Origin: Phocoena phocoena
Lineage: Eukaryota; Chordata; Mammalia; Artiodactyla; Phocoenidae
Direction of reading: 5' to 3'
Length of the DNA: 64,000 bases
Assembly: GCF_963924675.1 (NCBI RefSeq)
Contig: NC_089224.1
Span: 68,619,464-68,683,463 of the forward strand
Part shown: positions 11,084 to 22,952 of the stretch, in pieces
Layout: every line of letters starts with the position of its first letter
How positions within the stretch are numbered: position 1 is the first letter of the stretch
The notes under the pieces: generated by a model
Databases searched by the model: none
The model's input: the letters and a program-made list of their open reading frames with translations, nothing else
What the model was told of the DNA's origin: nothing
Translations under genes and position numbers: made by a program

Positions 11084-11658
11084 TATGCCTATTCTTTCAT
11101 ACCAGTATTAAACAATGCTATCCAGGTGCCCAAATATAATAACCTGTCTGTTTCATCTTTCCTAGAACAGGATGCAAGGGCCTGGAGAGGTTAAATTTTT
11201 CATAGGGTTCTGTTAGCCAAGTCAACATCTGTTTGCTTCTTAACAATGAGTCATCTCCTTATAAGTAGGGCAGGAGGGCAGCTGGAATTTCCCAGCTGAT
11301 TCTTTGCTCACTGCTTCCTGTCTCTGCTGCTCTTTATCCTTCATGGCACATGGCACAACTTCACTGGCAAAAAAGTAAAACAGATACCACCCGGGGTAGT
11401 TGCCTCTACTGACTCATATGCCTTGGGCTTGTGTTATGGTAAAATGAAAGTCTGACTTTAACAACAATGTGAATAATTGAATCTCTTCCCAAGCTTTATT
11501 GCTCAATATTCCACCCAGAAAGGAACCCAGACCACACTCAGCCTATCAACGGTCATCTGTGATTAACGCATGCAGAACTTGTCACAGGTGATGCAGATGA
11601 TTATCATGGATGGATCATGGCTGCAAGAGAGAAAAACACTTTGAGCTGTTGTGGCTGT

Positions 11659-11660
<2 letters not shown>
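11084..11660. other. Unique sequence, no gene seen
   Basis: I see no recognisable repeat or exon. An AP-1-like TGAGTCA occurs at 11248-11254 but is unsupported by context. Confidence 0.45.

Positions 11661-11728
<68 letters not shown>
11661..11728. repeat. Compound (CT)n(CA)n microsatellite
   Basis: About 15 CT dinucleotides (11661-11690) pass directly into about 19 CA dinucleotides (11691-11728). The tract is uninterrupted and probably polymorphic. Confidence 0.98.
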
Positions 11729-12899
11729 CACAAAACAAAGCAATCTTTAAAACCAAAGACCAAATAAGTGTTGATGCACCAAGAATGCTTCACTTGTCTG
11801 GCCTGTTGCTAAAACTTGAAAGCAGTAGGGTCTTGTTTAGGTAGGTGTGTGAGTGTGTGTGTCCTCCTCTAGAAGGTGGCAACCCTGAGAATAGAAGGGA
11901 AGGATCTTGTTGAAGATACATTAAATTCCTATTGCAGTTAGTTTGTCTGGGGCACTCACTTTATCACTTAAAATAACATACTCCCTTGCACAGCTGTTAT
12001 TTTTGCATTCCATGTATACAACTTGACTTACCCAATGACCTTGCTTTAAGGATGTTCATCATATCTTATTGAACCTTTCACTGTCTGGGACAGACAGAAT
12101 AAATGCTTAACAGATACTACTTAAACTAAATTAACTCTATGAATTCAAAGTTTTAAGATGCCACTTAATCATGCAAGCTTTGTCCTTTAAGACTTTACCT
12201 GCCAAGGGAAAAGTCAAGACCTTGTAAAGTCACAGTGGGATTAAACTCTAGCATTTATTCATTTTATAATCGGCATTTTGACCCTAAGAGCTTTCTTTTC
12301 CTCTCTGATTCTTAAAAACAAAGAAAAGCAAGACAAGATAAAAACAAAACTAAATAAAACAAAACCCCTCTGACTTCAACAAAAGAGCCCAAAATAATGA
12401 GTAAGTCTCTAGTCTAGACCAGTAGCTGTCCCTCACAATATGTGGGCCCAGGGCACAATTGCAGATGGAGGGAGAGAAAGGGAAAGCCTTTCTCTTACCC
12501 CTGTGTGAGAGGCTTGGAGAGCACAGGTGATCAGCCCAGCACAAAAGTCCAGGCTCCAGGCCCACCAAGCAGCTGCCCCTTGGCAAATACTTGGTTCTGG
12601 AATTGTGCACACCATGTAGTGTGGTCCAACCATGGGAGAACAGACTCGGGGAAGAGGTCCATTCAGGCCTTTGAATTGGTCTCAGTGTCATTTAGAGAAT
12701 CCAGGGTCTTGGGAACCAGGATCATGGTCTGATGGGGGGTAGTTGTGTACTAGGTAAGCATGGGGTGCTGTTGAACTTGTTATCTTGACCCCTAGGACAC
12801 CTTGCCCTGTGAAGAGCATGGCTGGAAGACGGTTCTTTAAAAGGTAGGGTCCAGGGCAGTATTCCCAGTTGCTCAGACCTATGGGCAGTACTGTTTAAA
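11729..12899. other. Unique sequence, no gene seen
   Basis: There are small opposing open frames around 12350-12732 on both strands, none with a recognisable domain. The segment 12430-12730 is less AT-rich than its surroundings but shows no exon signature I can defend. Confidence 0.45.
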
Positions 12900-13030
12900 A
12901 ATCACACTAAGAACTTGTTTAACATTCAGTTTCCTGTGTTCTACTCCCAGATATTTTGATGTAGCAGCTCTGAGGTAGGGCCTAGGAATCTGCCTGTGCA
13001 ACCAGAGCTGGATACTCTGGTGTTTCCTGG
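12900..13030 (-). mobile_element. Degenerate hAT-Charlie-like fragment
   Basis: Blocks such as 'ttttgatgtagcagctctga', 'ggtagggcctaggaatctgc' and 'ccagagctggatactctggt' resemble the interior of a MER5/MER20-type element. Termini are not clear, so the class call is tentative. Confidence 0.35.
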
Positions 13031-14792
13031 TTTGGCTTTGCTCATCTGGGGGGATGTTTACCATCAGGAGAGAGGCCTCTTTCCTCTGCTCTCCTCCTCA
13101 CACTGCCCTCCCCCAGACCTGGAGTGACTCACACTCCTCATGTTGCTGGCCTTTCTTTGTTGTGGTTGCCAGCACCATTGCTGTGCCTTGTGCAGACATA
13201 GCCTGCTCACTATATGTTAGCACAGGTTCTGTTTTCCTGCTGCCACCACGGCTGTTGTTTGTTCTGGAGAAGATGTTACTGTGCCTGTTGCCACTGCTAT
13301 CAAGCTGCAATCACTATGATGTTTCTGTTGCACAAAGAAGGGGCTTCTCTGCTATGTGTTCTTCTATCAGCTAGACTTAGAAGCTCAGTCACTAAGTGAT
13401 AATTGTACCTTGGCACTTCCAAATATGGCCTCATGGTTCCTAGCCCTCCATGTAATTCTTGTATCTGTTCTCTAACACCTGAAAAGGGACCCATGTCCTT
13501 TAGCATGGGTCCCTATTTCCTCTTTTCTTGGGGTACTTCTCCCTAGAACTTAGAGAAGTACTTCTGTCCTCCCAAAGGTTCTGAATCTGAGTACCCAAGA
13601 CTTGACTTTCAGTCCTAACACCCTTCTCCTCTCTTCTTTCAGGGAGTCCATGTTATTTCCTAAATTTCCTAGATTCATGAGGTAGGTAGGCCTACAAACT
13701 GAGCTTCAGTATGACCTTTGCCACATTTATGTGATAGATTTCTTACAGGATTAGATAAATAATTGCAAAATGACTCCCTTCTATTTTTGTGAACTTGTAA
13801 AAGACTGGTGAGAAGCATGAAGACTGGGCAAGGCCAAAAGTTATATATTTATTTTAAAGTATGCTAAAATATGGGCCCAGAACATGAAAAAGTTAATTAG
13901 AAGACATTTAGGTATTAAACAAAAATGACTTGGTGAATAATAAATGCTGCTGTGGTAAACCTGTGCACATATAATAATGTCTATGTATTGTGTATATATA
14001 TTAATATAATATAACTGTATTTGTCAAAATTTATGGCTTCATATGTTATAAAATAATATTTTGAGATATTCATTTAAATTTGTTCCCAGGTTGATTTTCT
14101 TCTCTCTTTGCCTTTACTCTGCTTTATTCAATGGCATTCATTGCTTCTGGGAAGAAGTGACCCAGCAAAACACCTAACAGAGAGTCAAAAGTTTGCCCTT
14201 TGGGTAATAGATCCACTGGTCTGGGCATAAGAGAGAAAATTTAAAATAAGCTATCAGATTAAACCAGTTTTCTCCACCTGCAACTAGATAAAAATTTCCA
14301 CAAGAAAGGAGAGAATAATGAGAGAGTGAAGACTTGGATCCCTGATAAGGGCTGTGCCCAGGTTCTGAGGGTAGAGGATAAGAGACATTCTCCCATCCCC
14401 TATCCCCACCACAGTAGGTTTTGGGAGTGAAGTTCAGAGAGGTCCATAATATAGAGTGTAGGGAGCAAGGCAGAACTCAGAATTTCTACATGGCTACCAT
14501 GAATTGGGAATAAAGAAAATATAACTGAAGTATATATCTGGACTCGTGGGTGTGAGGCAGCCTCATGGAGTTTCTTTAAGGCCCAGAGGAGTAGGAGAGC
14601 AGTAGCATATTTTATGTGTCTGGGAGCTACATAGTCATGGAAGAGAGCTTCAGAGCTAAATGATCTTGCAGTAGAAAATAAAGCATACAGCAGGGCAGTT
14701 GACTCTGTGTGGAGGGACAACTGAAGACCAACTGAAAATGAGAATGCATAAGTGGATGCAGCCAACATATATGATTGCCCACATCTGATGTT
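13031..14792. other. Unique sequence, no gene seen
   Basis: The section 13060-13400 has a short open frame rich in Cys and Ser codons (13054-13374) with no recognisable family. 13960-14050 is very AT-rich. I see no repeat or exon. Confidence 0.45.
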
Positions 14793-14807
14793 TCTTCCTT
14801 GATTTTT

Positions 14808-15022
14808 TTTTTTTTTTTTTTTTTTTTTTGGCGGTACACAGGCCTCTCACTGTTGTGGCCTCTCCCGTTGCGGAGCACAGGCTCCGAACATGCAGGCTCA
14901 GCAGCCACGGCTCACGGGCCCAGCCGCTCCGCGGTATGTGGGATCCTCCCGGACCGGGGCACGAACCCATGTCCCCTGCATTGGCAGGCGGACTTGCAAC
15001 CACTGCGCCACCAGGGAAGCCC
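14808..15022 (-). mobile_element. CHR-2-like cetacean SINE
   Basis: It is inserted in minus orientation: a T-tract (14808-14829), then the GC-rich body, then the head complement ending 'ccaccagggaagcc'. A perfect 15-bp duplication tcttccttgattttt occurs at 14793-14807 and 15023-15037. It lies just beside an older L1-type ORF1 relic. Confidence 0.95.
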
Positions 15023-15079
15023 TCTTCCTTGATTTTTACAGATCATCTTGAAGTGTGTGTTTCTGCAGCACAGTCTGAT

Positions 15080-15490
15080 GGTAAATGCTGTATTTCATCA
15101 GTTCCAGAATAATTTCAGCTATTGTTTCTTCAGATAATGCCTCTGTCCCATTATCTGTCTCTCTTCTGAGATTCTAATGAAGTGTATGTAAGAGCTTCTT
15201 AATGCATTTTCTATGTCTTTTACTTCCTTTCTTGTATTTCTCATCTTTATGTCTTTGTGTTTCATTCTGGATAATTTCTTGTGACCTATCTTCCAGTTCA
15301 CTAATTCCTTTTTCAGCTGTGTCTAGTATACTGTTAAGTCTGTTTATTGAATTCTTGATTTTAATTATTGAAATTTTCAGGTCTAGGATATCTAATTTGC
15401 CACTTGTTTCCTGTTTTCTGCCGGAGTTTTTAAGCTTGACTTTCATCTCCTTGAACATAGTAAACACAGTTGTTTATATCTTTATTTAAA
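15080..15490 (-). pseudogene. L1/HAL1-type ORF1 relic (coiled-coil part)
   Basis: Minus-strand translation from 15467 downward contains a heptad-rich stretch (RLNSILDTAEKGISELEDRS, then QEIIQNE). This is characteristic of the coiled-coil to RRM junction of LINE-1 ORF1 proteins, RNA-binding chaperones that trimerise. Frame changes occur near 15300 and 15174. Residues further on (NIHF/IRI-like, then EALSEETIAEI-like) follow the same family order in other frames. No intact protein remains. It could belong to an old L1 or to a HAL1 element, which carries only ORF1. I cannot decide between them from this fragment. Confidence 0.65.
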
Positions 15491-15900
15491 AATTATAACA
15501 TCTAGAGCCTCTAGAGTCTATTTTTGTTGCCTGTGATTTACATTCATAGTTTCTAGTCTCCACATGTGCCTGGATACTTTGATTGTATGCTATATACTTT
15601 GATTGTATGCTAGACATTGGTGGGTTTTTTTGGCAAATAATTTTCTGAACACAAAGTGCACAAATAATTTGAAGCCTGGAATGACGTTTTGTCCACCAAA
15701 GAAGGTATTTAATTGATCTAGCCAAGTGCCTGGGGACACTAATAATTCAGAATTAACTTAATCCAAGTTCCAGATTTGATATTTTTGAGGCCACCCTGCA
15801 TATCTTTAGTTCATAAAAGAAAAAGTTTACTTCCAGCTTATGCTTACTTCTAGGGTACAGCTCTGTGGGCTACCAGCCTAAAGTAAGGGATAGTTTATGG
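15491..15900 (-). mobile_element. Probable upstream part of the same L1/HAL1 relic
   Basis: The sequence continues without a visible break from the ORF1 relic and has similar composition. It contains an exact short tandem duplication at 15574-15612. The assignment rests on continuity and a partial match ('gtatgctagacattggtggg') to sequence I associate with the same old repeat. Confidence 0.35.
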
Positions 15901-17380
15901 AATACCTTCTTTCCCTGCCTCTGGACACCAGTTTTTATCTTCCCAGTTCCGTGAAGATACCAAAAGTATAGTTCAGCCTTTTGACCACATCTCTCCAATT
16001 GGCAAATACCTCCAGTTCAAAAGTGGTCATAGTACCAAGCTTACTTATCTGGATTCCCATCCCTCTGTATCTGGGATTGGTAATTCATCAGTATCCTGTT
16101 GACCCTTTGATGCTACCAAGATTTTTGTCTCTTAAAATTTCATCCAGCTTTCTTAGTCATCTTTTGTGAGAGGACTGGCTTACATTACCTTGTCTTCTAG
16201 CAGAAGCAGAAATTTTGCTTCTGCTTTACCAGAGTTAAAATCATGTCATCCTGAGGTTATGGCCATGACTCTGTGAAAGGAATTGGTGAGGTGGGATGAG
16301 GCAGACACTCAAGAGCCTTGCTGACTTTGGAACATAGACTAGGATGAGACTTGAAAAAGAGTACTGTAGTATATTTTAATTTCCTTGGACAGATTCAGAT
16401 TAATCTTCAGAATGACAAAATGCAAATGTAATCTTGTTAGAGCTTGCTGATGAGACTAAATTTTCTCAGTGTCTGAGGAATACCTAAGATGGAAAAGGTA
16501 AAGAAAGCTATTTCTAAGGACCTTATGGATCTGAATTGCTAAGTGAGAGTCAGTCTACCAGTCTGGGCTTGGGCTACTTGGCATAGAGGATCCTATTATT
16601 GTGACAAACTGGCTCATCCTTTAATCTACATACATGCTGGAGTGGGGGAGGGGTGGGGTGGGAAAGGGGTGTTGTGTTTTTTAGGAGGAAGCTATATTCT
16701 ATTGTAAGGCCTGATTCTTCCCTTGCCTTGGAGGGGAGATGCTTATGAGATAGCTGCTAGGACCAGATCAAGTGCCCCTCTTCTTGCTTTGCCTGTCAGA
16801 ACTTGCGTACCTTGTTGTGAAGGATATGCATGAAGAGAACTCACACAGCTCATAATGTATAACTTGGAACAGGCTGAAAAGATCTTGAGGAACCCTAGAG
16901 AGATCCCTGGCTCTAGAAGGACCTTTAGGCATCCAGAATGATTTACTTTTCCCCAGAGATAACCTTGTTCCAGAGATTAAGGGATAAATTGAAAGAGGAA
17001 GAGCACATGGCCTGGCAATCCATTGGTGTGAGCTTCTGCTTTAAGCAAAGACTGCTGCTTCCCCTCCTTATTTTCTCTTGAGCATACTCTACCAGAGGTG
17101 TCTTCCAGGGACCACCAGAGTTGTGGCTGAGTACATGTAAGCAATCAGATGAGTTTGAGGAGATAGCAGCCACACAGCCTTACACTTCTTGTCATGGGAG
17201 AGTTCTTGTTCTGGAGAGACAAACTCAGAGCAGAGACTTATTTGAGGGAGATTACGCAAACAATAGGAATTTATGATAAGGATACAGGACACTTACAAAA
17301 TCTGAAAGAAACATCTAGGCCTCAGAAAGAAACCGGACCAGAGACTCAGACACTTCTGCTCTCCTGTGTGTCTGATTTCA

Positions 17381-17424
<44 letters not shown>

Positions 17425-18685
17425 GACTAGCTTTATTTACTTTTCCATGCACAGATGGAAAAATCCAATTGCTGAAACTTACAAACATTTTATGTTCCAC
17501 CTCCAGCTACCTGGAAAGTGACTGCTGTCTCTCTTTTTCCTCTCTTTTCCAATTCCCAGTCCCAGAGTCAGATGCCTTCCCTGCGGTAGGGCCATGAAAC
17601 AGAAATATGACATTAGGATCCATCCTTTGATCATATGGACCAACAGCAGTTCACAGGAAAGGTAGAGGGAATGTGGAGGAAGGTGCTGAGTAGACATTAT
17701 AAAAGAGCTCCACCAAATGAAGCTCTTTGATATGATCCAATTTGTTATGTTTATTAACATTCTGAAAAAATTCTTCACTCACACAACCAAGAACTGATAA
17801 AAAATTAATTAAAAGATTGCATCCATTAAGAAACTATGTTCAATTGTTTAATGACTAATATAGACATGGATTATATAATTTCTTAAATTTATGTTTAATG
17901 TAGAGTCTATATATTATTTTGGCAAATATAGAAAAAAAATCCAGATATTTTGAAGATGATCACCAGAAAAGTATTTATGAAAACACTAATGGAATCATAT
18001 CTACTTATGTCCTGTGAGAATGTGTAGTTCAACTTCCTCACTCTACTGATGAAGAAACTGACAACTTGAGTCATAAGATTATAAAGTTTTTTTAAAAGGT
18101 ACTTTTAGGTTTTCATTCTAAATGCTTAAAAAGAATCCCTGAAAATAGTGATTAAGAAATTTAAAAGACTGAAGACCAATAATATAGCTGACAGCCTGTT
18201 ATAAAGATTTAGAGTATTCAAAGATATGATGAAAGAAAAAGATTATTTTTCTACACCAGTGTAGAAATGGTTTATTTTCAGTATCACTGTTCTTGCTTAA
18301 GGTGTATATCTATTATCTGTTAAGCTGATGCATACAAATTGCCCCAATTCTTAGACAAAAGCAGTTGATTCATGGGTCTCTTAGAAAGAAAAGCTAGTTG
18401 GGTGTGTTACGACCACATGAATCATATGGGATACTGTTTAAAACTATATTTATCGTGGGTAAAAGAATATTTTCAAGGGAAACTATGAGTCAACCTAAAA
18501 TTATATGGTTCACCTCTGTTCAGAGGAACTTATCTTTTCAGTATGTTGTTGAATGTGCTACAAAAAAACTCTTCTAAACAGTTAGCATTGCAGGAAGAAA
18601 CTCTCCAAGAGTTGCTAGAAGTCATCTCTGAAAGTTTGGCTTTCTCCTGGAAGCTCATATTTCCATCATAGTTTTAACTGCCTTT
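15901..18685. other. Unique sequence with two simple repeats
   Basis: I see no gene. A G-rich tract lies at 16643-16669 and a (TC)n tract at 17385-17421. The minus-strand frames at 16943-17173, 17089-17292 and 17479-17778 have no recognisable domain. The rest is unique sequence. Confidence 0.5.
17385..17421. repeat. (TC)n microsatellite
   Basis: About 18 uninterrupted TC units follow 'caggtt'. Confidence 0.97.
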
Positions 18686-18759
18686 TTGAATCCTCTTGAT
18701 AGGAAGTTACATGTCTTCTTGCCTTGGCTGCATTTAAACTTTTCCACTTATTGCCTTTC

Positions 18760-18970
18760 TTTTTCCCCTCTAATCCAACCTCTGAACCATACTCTAGTGA
18801 GGGTACTTGATATGCCAATTGTGTCCTCTTACTTCCCACCTAGAGATCCTTTAGGGGCTCCATATTACCTCTAAGGTTAAATTTCAGCCACTCCCCCTGA
18901 ATTTCAGTGTTTTACCATCTGGCCTTGTTTCTTCATACTTTTTATACTTGTCCTTTACCTCATGAAGGAA
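18760..18970 (+). mobile_element. Sense L2 LINE fragment
   Basis: Blocks 'ttaggggctccatattacct', 'aaggttaaatttcagccact' and 'ccatctggccttgtttc' match the sense L2 segment coding the end of its ORF and the start of the 3' UTR. It is divergent, with approximate edges. Confidence 0.55.
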
Positions 18971-19459
18971 ATAGGAAGATGTGGTTCAGGGTGTGCTGTA
19001 AGCACTTCATGCTCAGTCTCCACTATCAAATTGTATTCCATTTATTTTCCTTTCAGAGGCTGACATGACTGTTCCTTACAATGTAAGGACAAAGGTAGCC
19101 TCATGATGAGTAGTGAAATCAGGAGCAGCCAGACCAGCTTTCAGCTGGGCATCTGCCTCAGGGAGGCTTATCTTTGGCTGTGCTTGCCCTACGATTTTTT
19201 TTTTTTTCTTTTAATCCCACCCCCTTTCGTAGCCAGTAGCTACATTTCCCCAGAACTTGTTCTTAGTGTTTATTCTTATCCTTACTGTTTAGAAGCTGGC
19301 CCTTAAGCCCCTTTCTGTCTTTGCAGTCTGACCCTGTGTATGCAGTGACTTGTTGGTAATCATTTATTTTTGTCCCTAGTCATTATTTCCAGACTTCATC
19401 ATGTCCATTTTGATGTCCCTCCCTTAGACTGTTACAAACCACTAGCACTCGTATGAGAG
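18971..19459. other. Unique sequence, no gene seen
   Basis: No clear repeat or gene. A T-run is at 19197-19207. Confidence 0.45.
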
Positions 19460-19650
19460 GCCACATGCTATAGTGGTTAAGAGCACAGGCGCTATAACCA
19501 AACTTTATGGGCTTGAAACCCAGAACTGCAATGTGCTGGCTGTGTGACTGAGATAAGTTACATAACCACTCCATGCCTCAGTTTTCTTATCTGCAAAATG
19601 GAGGTAGAATAGTACCTCCTCATAAGGTTGTTATTATACTTACAAGTATA
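19460..19650 (+). mobile_element. MIR SINE
   Basis: Well-preserved order: 'tgctatagtggttaagagca', 'gggcttgaaacccagaactg', 'gctggctgtgtgactgagat', 'cctcagttttcttatctgca' and 'cctcataaggttgttat'. Confidence 0.9.
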
Positions 19651-20639
19651 GTAATTAGTTATTCTTCTCAGATTAGCTGGTCTGCCTCCATTGAATCTAA
19701 TCACCAACTCTATTGCTCTTCATTAAAACTCCTGACCCATTTTTAGGCTTGGCCAGACCCTGAGCTGGATTCGTTTTTCTCAGTTAAAGCTGACATCTGT
19801 TTTCCTTTTCTCCCTTTCAAAGTCAAACTGTTCTTTGATTTTTATCTCTAGCCCTATAATCTTTGATTTCTCTCACCCACATGGATGGCCAACTTCTCTG
19901 AAATGTCATGGCCCTCATTGTGCTAGCTACCTATTTTGATGCCAAATCTGGTACTGGTAAAACCAGTCACTTAACCAGTTGTTACCTCTACATCTTAATC
20001 TCTCCAACCAAATTTAAAACTTGTAGATGTGAAGGATCCAAGGTCATCTTTTTGAATCATTCACAGGCTATAGAACAGTAACACTGAATAAATGTTTGTC
20101 TGACCAAATTGTTTGAATAACTACAACTTTCTTAAAGAGCCTAGAAGACTTCCAGAATGGTTTTGGAGGTATTGGCTTTAGAAAACAGTGCTTAATAGAT
20201 GAAAATGGCCTGATTGCCAGTGTCCCATATGCTTCTCAAGAATGACATATGGTTGGTCTGAAATTTCTGAAGATAGGAAGAACCTTCCTGTTATCACTGT
20301 CTGTGCCTTTAGGAACAAGTGAGTTCATAGGCTCTGTAGCAGACATAGCCACCAAAATGAAAAAGGGTATAAAGAAAAAGGATTATGATAAAAACAAACC
20401 AGGTGAAGTATTTGGAGTGCTAGACCCAAAGAGTCTGACCTAGGAGGTGACTTCTTTTCCAGGCTCTAACTCATTGAGCAGGTCATCTTTCCCCTTTGCG
20501 CCTGAGCTTCCTAATGTGTAAAACGAAAATCTGGACTAGATCTTGTCTTGGTTTTCTCTATATGATGTTCTTTTTTTTTTTTTTTTCAAACTACAGTGTT
20601 GCTTTACATTTATTTTTATACTTTTTCTTGTGAGATTGC
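19651..20639. other. Mostly unique sequence with a MIR-like trace
   Basis: At 20437-20560, 'gaggtgacttcttttccagg' and 'cctgagcttcctaatgtgta' plus 'aaacgaaaatctggac' suggest a degraded sense MIR. The 64-codon frame at 20249-20443 is lysine-rich at its end and unrecognised. Confidence 0.4.
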
Positions 20640-21030
20640 CTTTGAGCCTTGAAACAAGGATTTTCTTCACTAAACCAGTTTCTCCCCCATCACAACCAAT
20701 GACACCACCAATCACTCTTTGGTTAAGCAAGAAATCTGGGACGTCTTGATTCCTCCTCTTGTTTACTCCTCCCATCTACTCCATGAGTGAATCCTATCAG
20801 TTTTGTTCCAAATGTAAATCCCAAATATATCTTATAGATCTCTGGCCTATCCACCTTCTTCTGTCTCTTCTACCATCAACTTAAGCCAAGTCACAACTTT
20901 TCATTTAGATTATTGAAATAGTCTCCTTATTGTTCTCCACATTTTCATTGTTGTTCCCCTCCAATCTATTCTCAGCACTGCAGCCAGGACTATCTTGTAA
21001 AAACACAAATTTGATTACACTTTTCTTGTG
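20640..21030 (+). mobile_element. Sense L2 LINE fragment
   Basis: Blocks in order: 'cttgattcctcctcttgttt', 'gtgaatcctatcagttttgt', 'aaatgtaaatcccaaatata', 'attgaaatagtctccttatt', 'ccaatctattctcagcactg' and 'aaaacacaaatttgattaca'. This is the normal run of a sense L2 toward its 3' region. Confidence 0.7.
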
Positions 21031-21187
21031 TGTCTATCATTGACATTGTTTAGAATTGCCAGGGCATGGTGATAATGAGAAGCAGCCTCTGCCCTGCTGT
21101 CTTGACCAAACTTTAGGAGAGCTTGACTGGGGTGAACCAAGGTCTGTGGCCCTTCTAGCTGTGGTTTTGAGGCATTTCAACCATAAA

Positions 21188-21651
21188 TGGCTATTAGGGG
21201 TTGAATTGTGTCCCCCGAAAGGTAGATTGAAGTCCTAGCCCCAGTGCCAGGGAATGTAATCTTACTTAGAAATAGGATCTTTGCAGATGTAATCAAATTA
21301 GAATGAGGTCATATTGGATTATAGTAAGCCCCAGTCCAATTTGACTGCTGTCCTTATAAGAGGAGGAGAGACACAAGCACATAGGGATAAGGCCATGTTA
21401 TGGTGGAGGCAGAGATTGGAATGATGCATCTATCAATCAAAGAATGCCAAGGATTGCCAGCAACACCAGAAGCTAAGAGAAAGGGATGGCATAGATTCTC
21501 TCCTAGAGCCTTCAGAGAGAGAGGATGGCCCTTCCAACATTTTGATTCCAGACTTCCAGCCTATAGAACTATGAAAGAATAAATTTCTCTTGTTTTAAGC
21601 CACCCAGTTTGTGATAATTTGTTACAGCAGCTCTAGCAGCAAACTAATACA
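21188..21651 (+). mobile_element. Solitary MLT1-type ERVL-MaLR LTR
   Basis: The LTR runs from 'ggggttgaattgtgtccccc' through 'ggatctttgcagatgtaatc', 'aatgaggtcatattggatta', 'gtccttataagaggaggaga', 'ggcagagattggaatgatgc' and 'gattgccagcaacaccagaa' to a polyadenylation-like 'gaaagaataaatttctcttg' and 'agccacccagtttgtgataa'. It ends 'aaactaatac'. About 464 bp, close to full length. No internal retroviral sequence adjoins it. Confidence 0.88.
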
Positions 21652-22433
21652 ATGTGTCTTCTGCCAGGGGAACTTGATCACCCTGGTAAGCAGTAGTCTT
21701 GGCCCATCTTATCCCAAATCTGAAAGGGGAGAAGGGATTGAAAGGTCCCAAAGATTTTGGCCTGTTTACTTAGGAGCCCCTCCACAGAACAAATAAACTC
21801 CTGAAGATTAACTGCTGCAGAGATTCTGTGCTTTGGACAGATTTGCACTTGCCTCTCCTCACAGCAGTCTGTGCACTGAGAAAGGTCCAAGCTGAGAAGG
21901 AATTCCCTCAAGGAGATTTGCAAGCACAAGGGGCCCCTGGAAAACTAACAGGGAGAAGGTTAGAGCTGGAGGAGACTAACTGGATCTCTGAACTTCTGGT
22001 TATTGCTTGAATGTTGGGGGTAGGGTGCAAGTACTGTATTTGGGGGATGTACCATGGACCTTCATTTGCATCTTGAGTTGTGTCAGGGTACTCTGGTTAT
22101 GGTACAACTTTGGAACACAGGAAATCTGGCAACTAGTCTGCATTAATCAGATTAGGTAGAATTAGCTAACTTTCAGATGAAAGAATCAGAGAATACTTCA
22201 CAAGCAAAAGATAATAGCTACACTGAATTACTTGCTATTTGTAAAACCAAACAACTAACCACTCGTGATGTGCGTCCCAAGGTATGATAATAGCTAGATT
22301 TTAGCATTTTCTATTCAGATTTATCTGGTTGCTTCTATTTATCATATAAAAAAAGGGATCAGGATCAGAAAATCTCAATACTCTTTATCTTTTTCCATTT
22401 GATGAAGATTTGTTTGAAAATATAGTGAGAGAG
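21652..22433. other. Unique sequence, no gene seen
   Basis: Short opposing open frames near 21678-22010 carry no recognisable domain. Confidence 0.45.
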
Positions 22434-22677
22434 TAGCACTGACATATATACACTACCAAATGTAAAAAAAATAGCTAATGGGAAGCTGCTGCATAGCACA
22501 GGGAGATCAGCTCGGTGCTTTGTGACCACCTAGAGGGGTGGGATAGGGAGGGTGGGAGGGAGGTGCAAGAGGGAGAGGATATGGGGATATCTGTATACAT
22601 ACAGCTGATTCACTCTGTTATACAGCAGAAACTAATACAACATTGTGAAGCAATTATACTCCAATAAAGATGTAACA
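22434..22677 (+). mobile_element. L1 3' UTR fragment
   Basis: Only the last 240 bp of an L1 is present: 'gacatatatacactaccaaa', 'agctgctgcatagcacaggg', the G-rich block at 22535-22560, 'gctgattcactctgttatac' and 'ccaataaagatgtaacaaaa'. It matches the same 3' UTR as the copies at 8000-8300 and 50400-50720. No clear target duplication was found by eye. Confidence 0.9.
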
Positions 22678-22725
22678 AAAAATTTAAATATTACATATGT
22701 GTTTGTAAATGTGCACACACACATA

Positions 22726-22950
22726 CAGTTGACCCTTGAACAACATGGGTTTGAACTGTACTGGTCCACTTATACGTGGATTTTTTTCAATACTAAATAC
22801 TACAATACTATACAGTCCAGGGTTGGTTGAATCTGCAGGTGCGGAACCGTGAATTCAGAGGGACTGGCTCTACAGATAAATTATACTCGGATTTTCGACT
22901 GTAGGGAAGGTTGGTGCCCCTAACTCCCTGTGTTGTTCAGGGGTATACTG
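22726..22950 (+). mobile_element. Tigger-like (TcMar) non-autonomous DNA transposon
   Basis: Terminal inverted repeats (cagttgacccttgaacaaca at the left, the near-complement of tgttgttcaggggtatactg at the right) are flanked by TA dinucleotides at 22724-22725 and 22951-22952. This is the Tc1/mariner signature. The 225-bp interior includes 'tccagggttggttgaatctg' and 'caggtgcggaaccgtgaatt', blocks also seen in MER2-type Tigger relatives. It has no transposase. Strand is arbitrary. Confidence 0.8.
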
Positions 22951-22952
22951 TA

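Noticed and set aside
10751..11194. 147-codon open frame with Gly/Pro-rich sequence
   Set aside because: It lies across the CHR-2 SINE at 10852-11070. Similar frames appear at every copy of that SINE (14656-15003, 37575-37817, 48723-48980, 51178-51501), so it is repeat-derived.
11661..11728. Regularly spaced repeats as a CRISPR array
   Set aside because: No repeat-spacer pattern exists anywhere in the window. The repetitive tracts are microsatellites, and the genome is mammalian.
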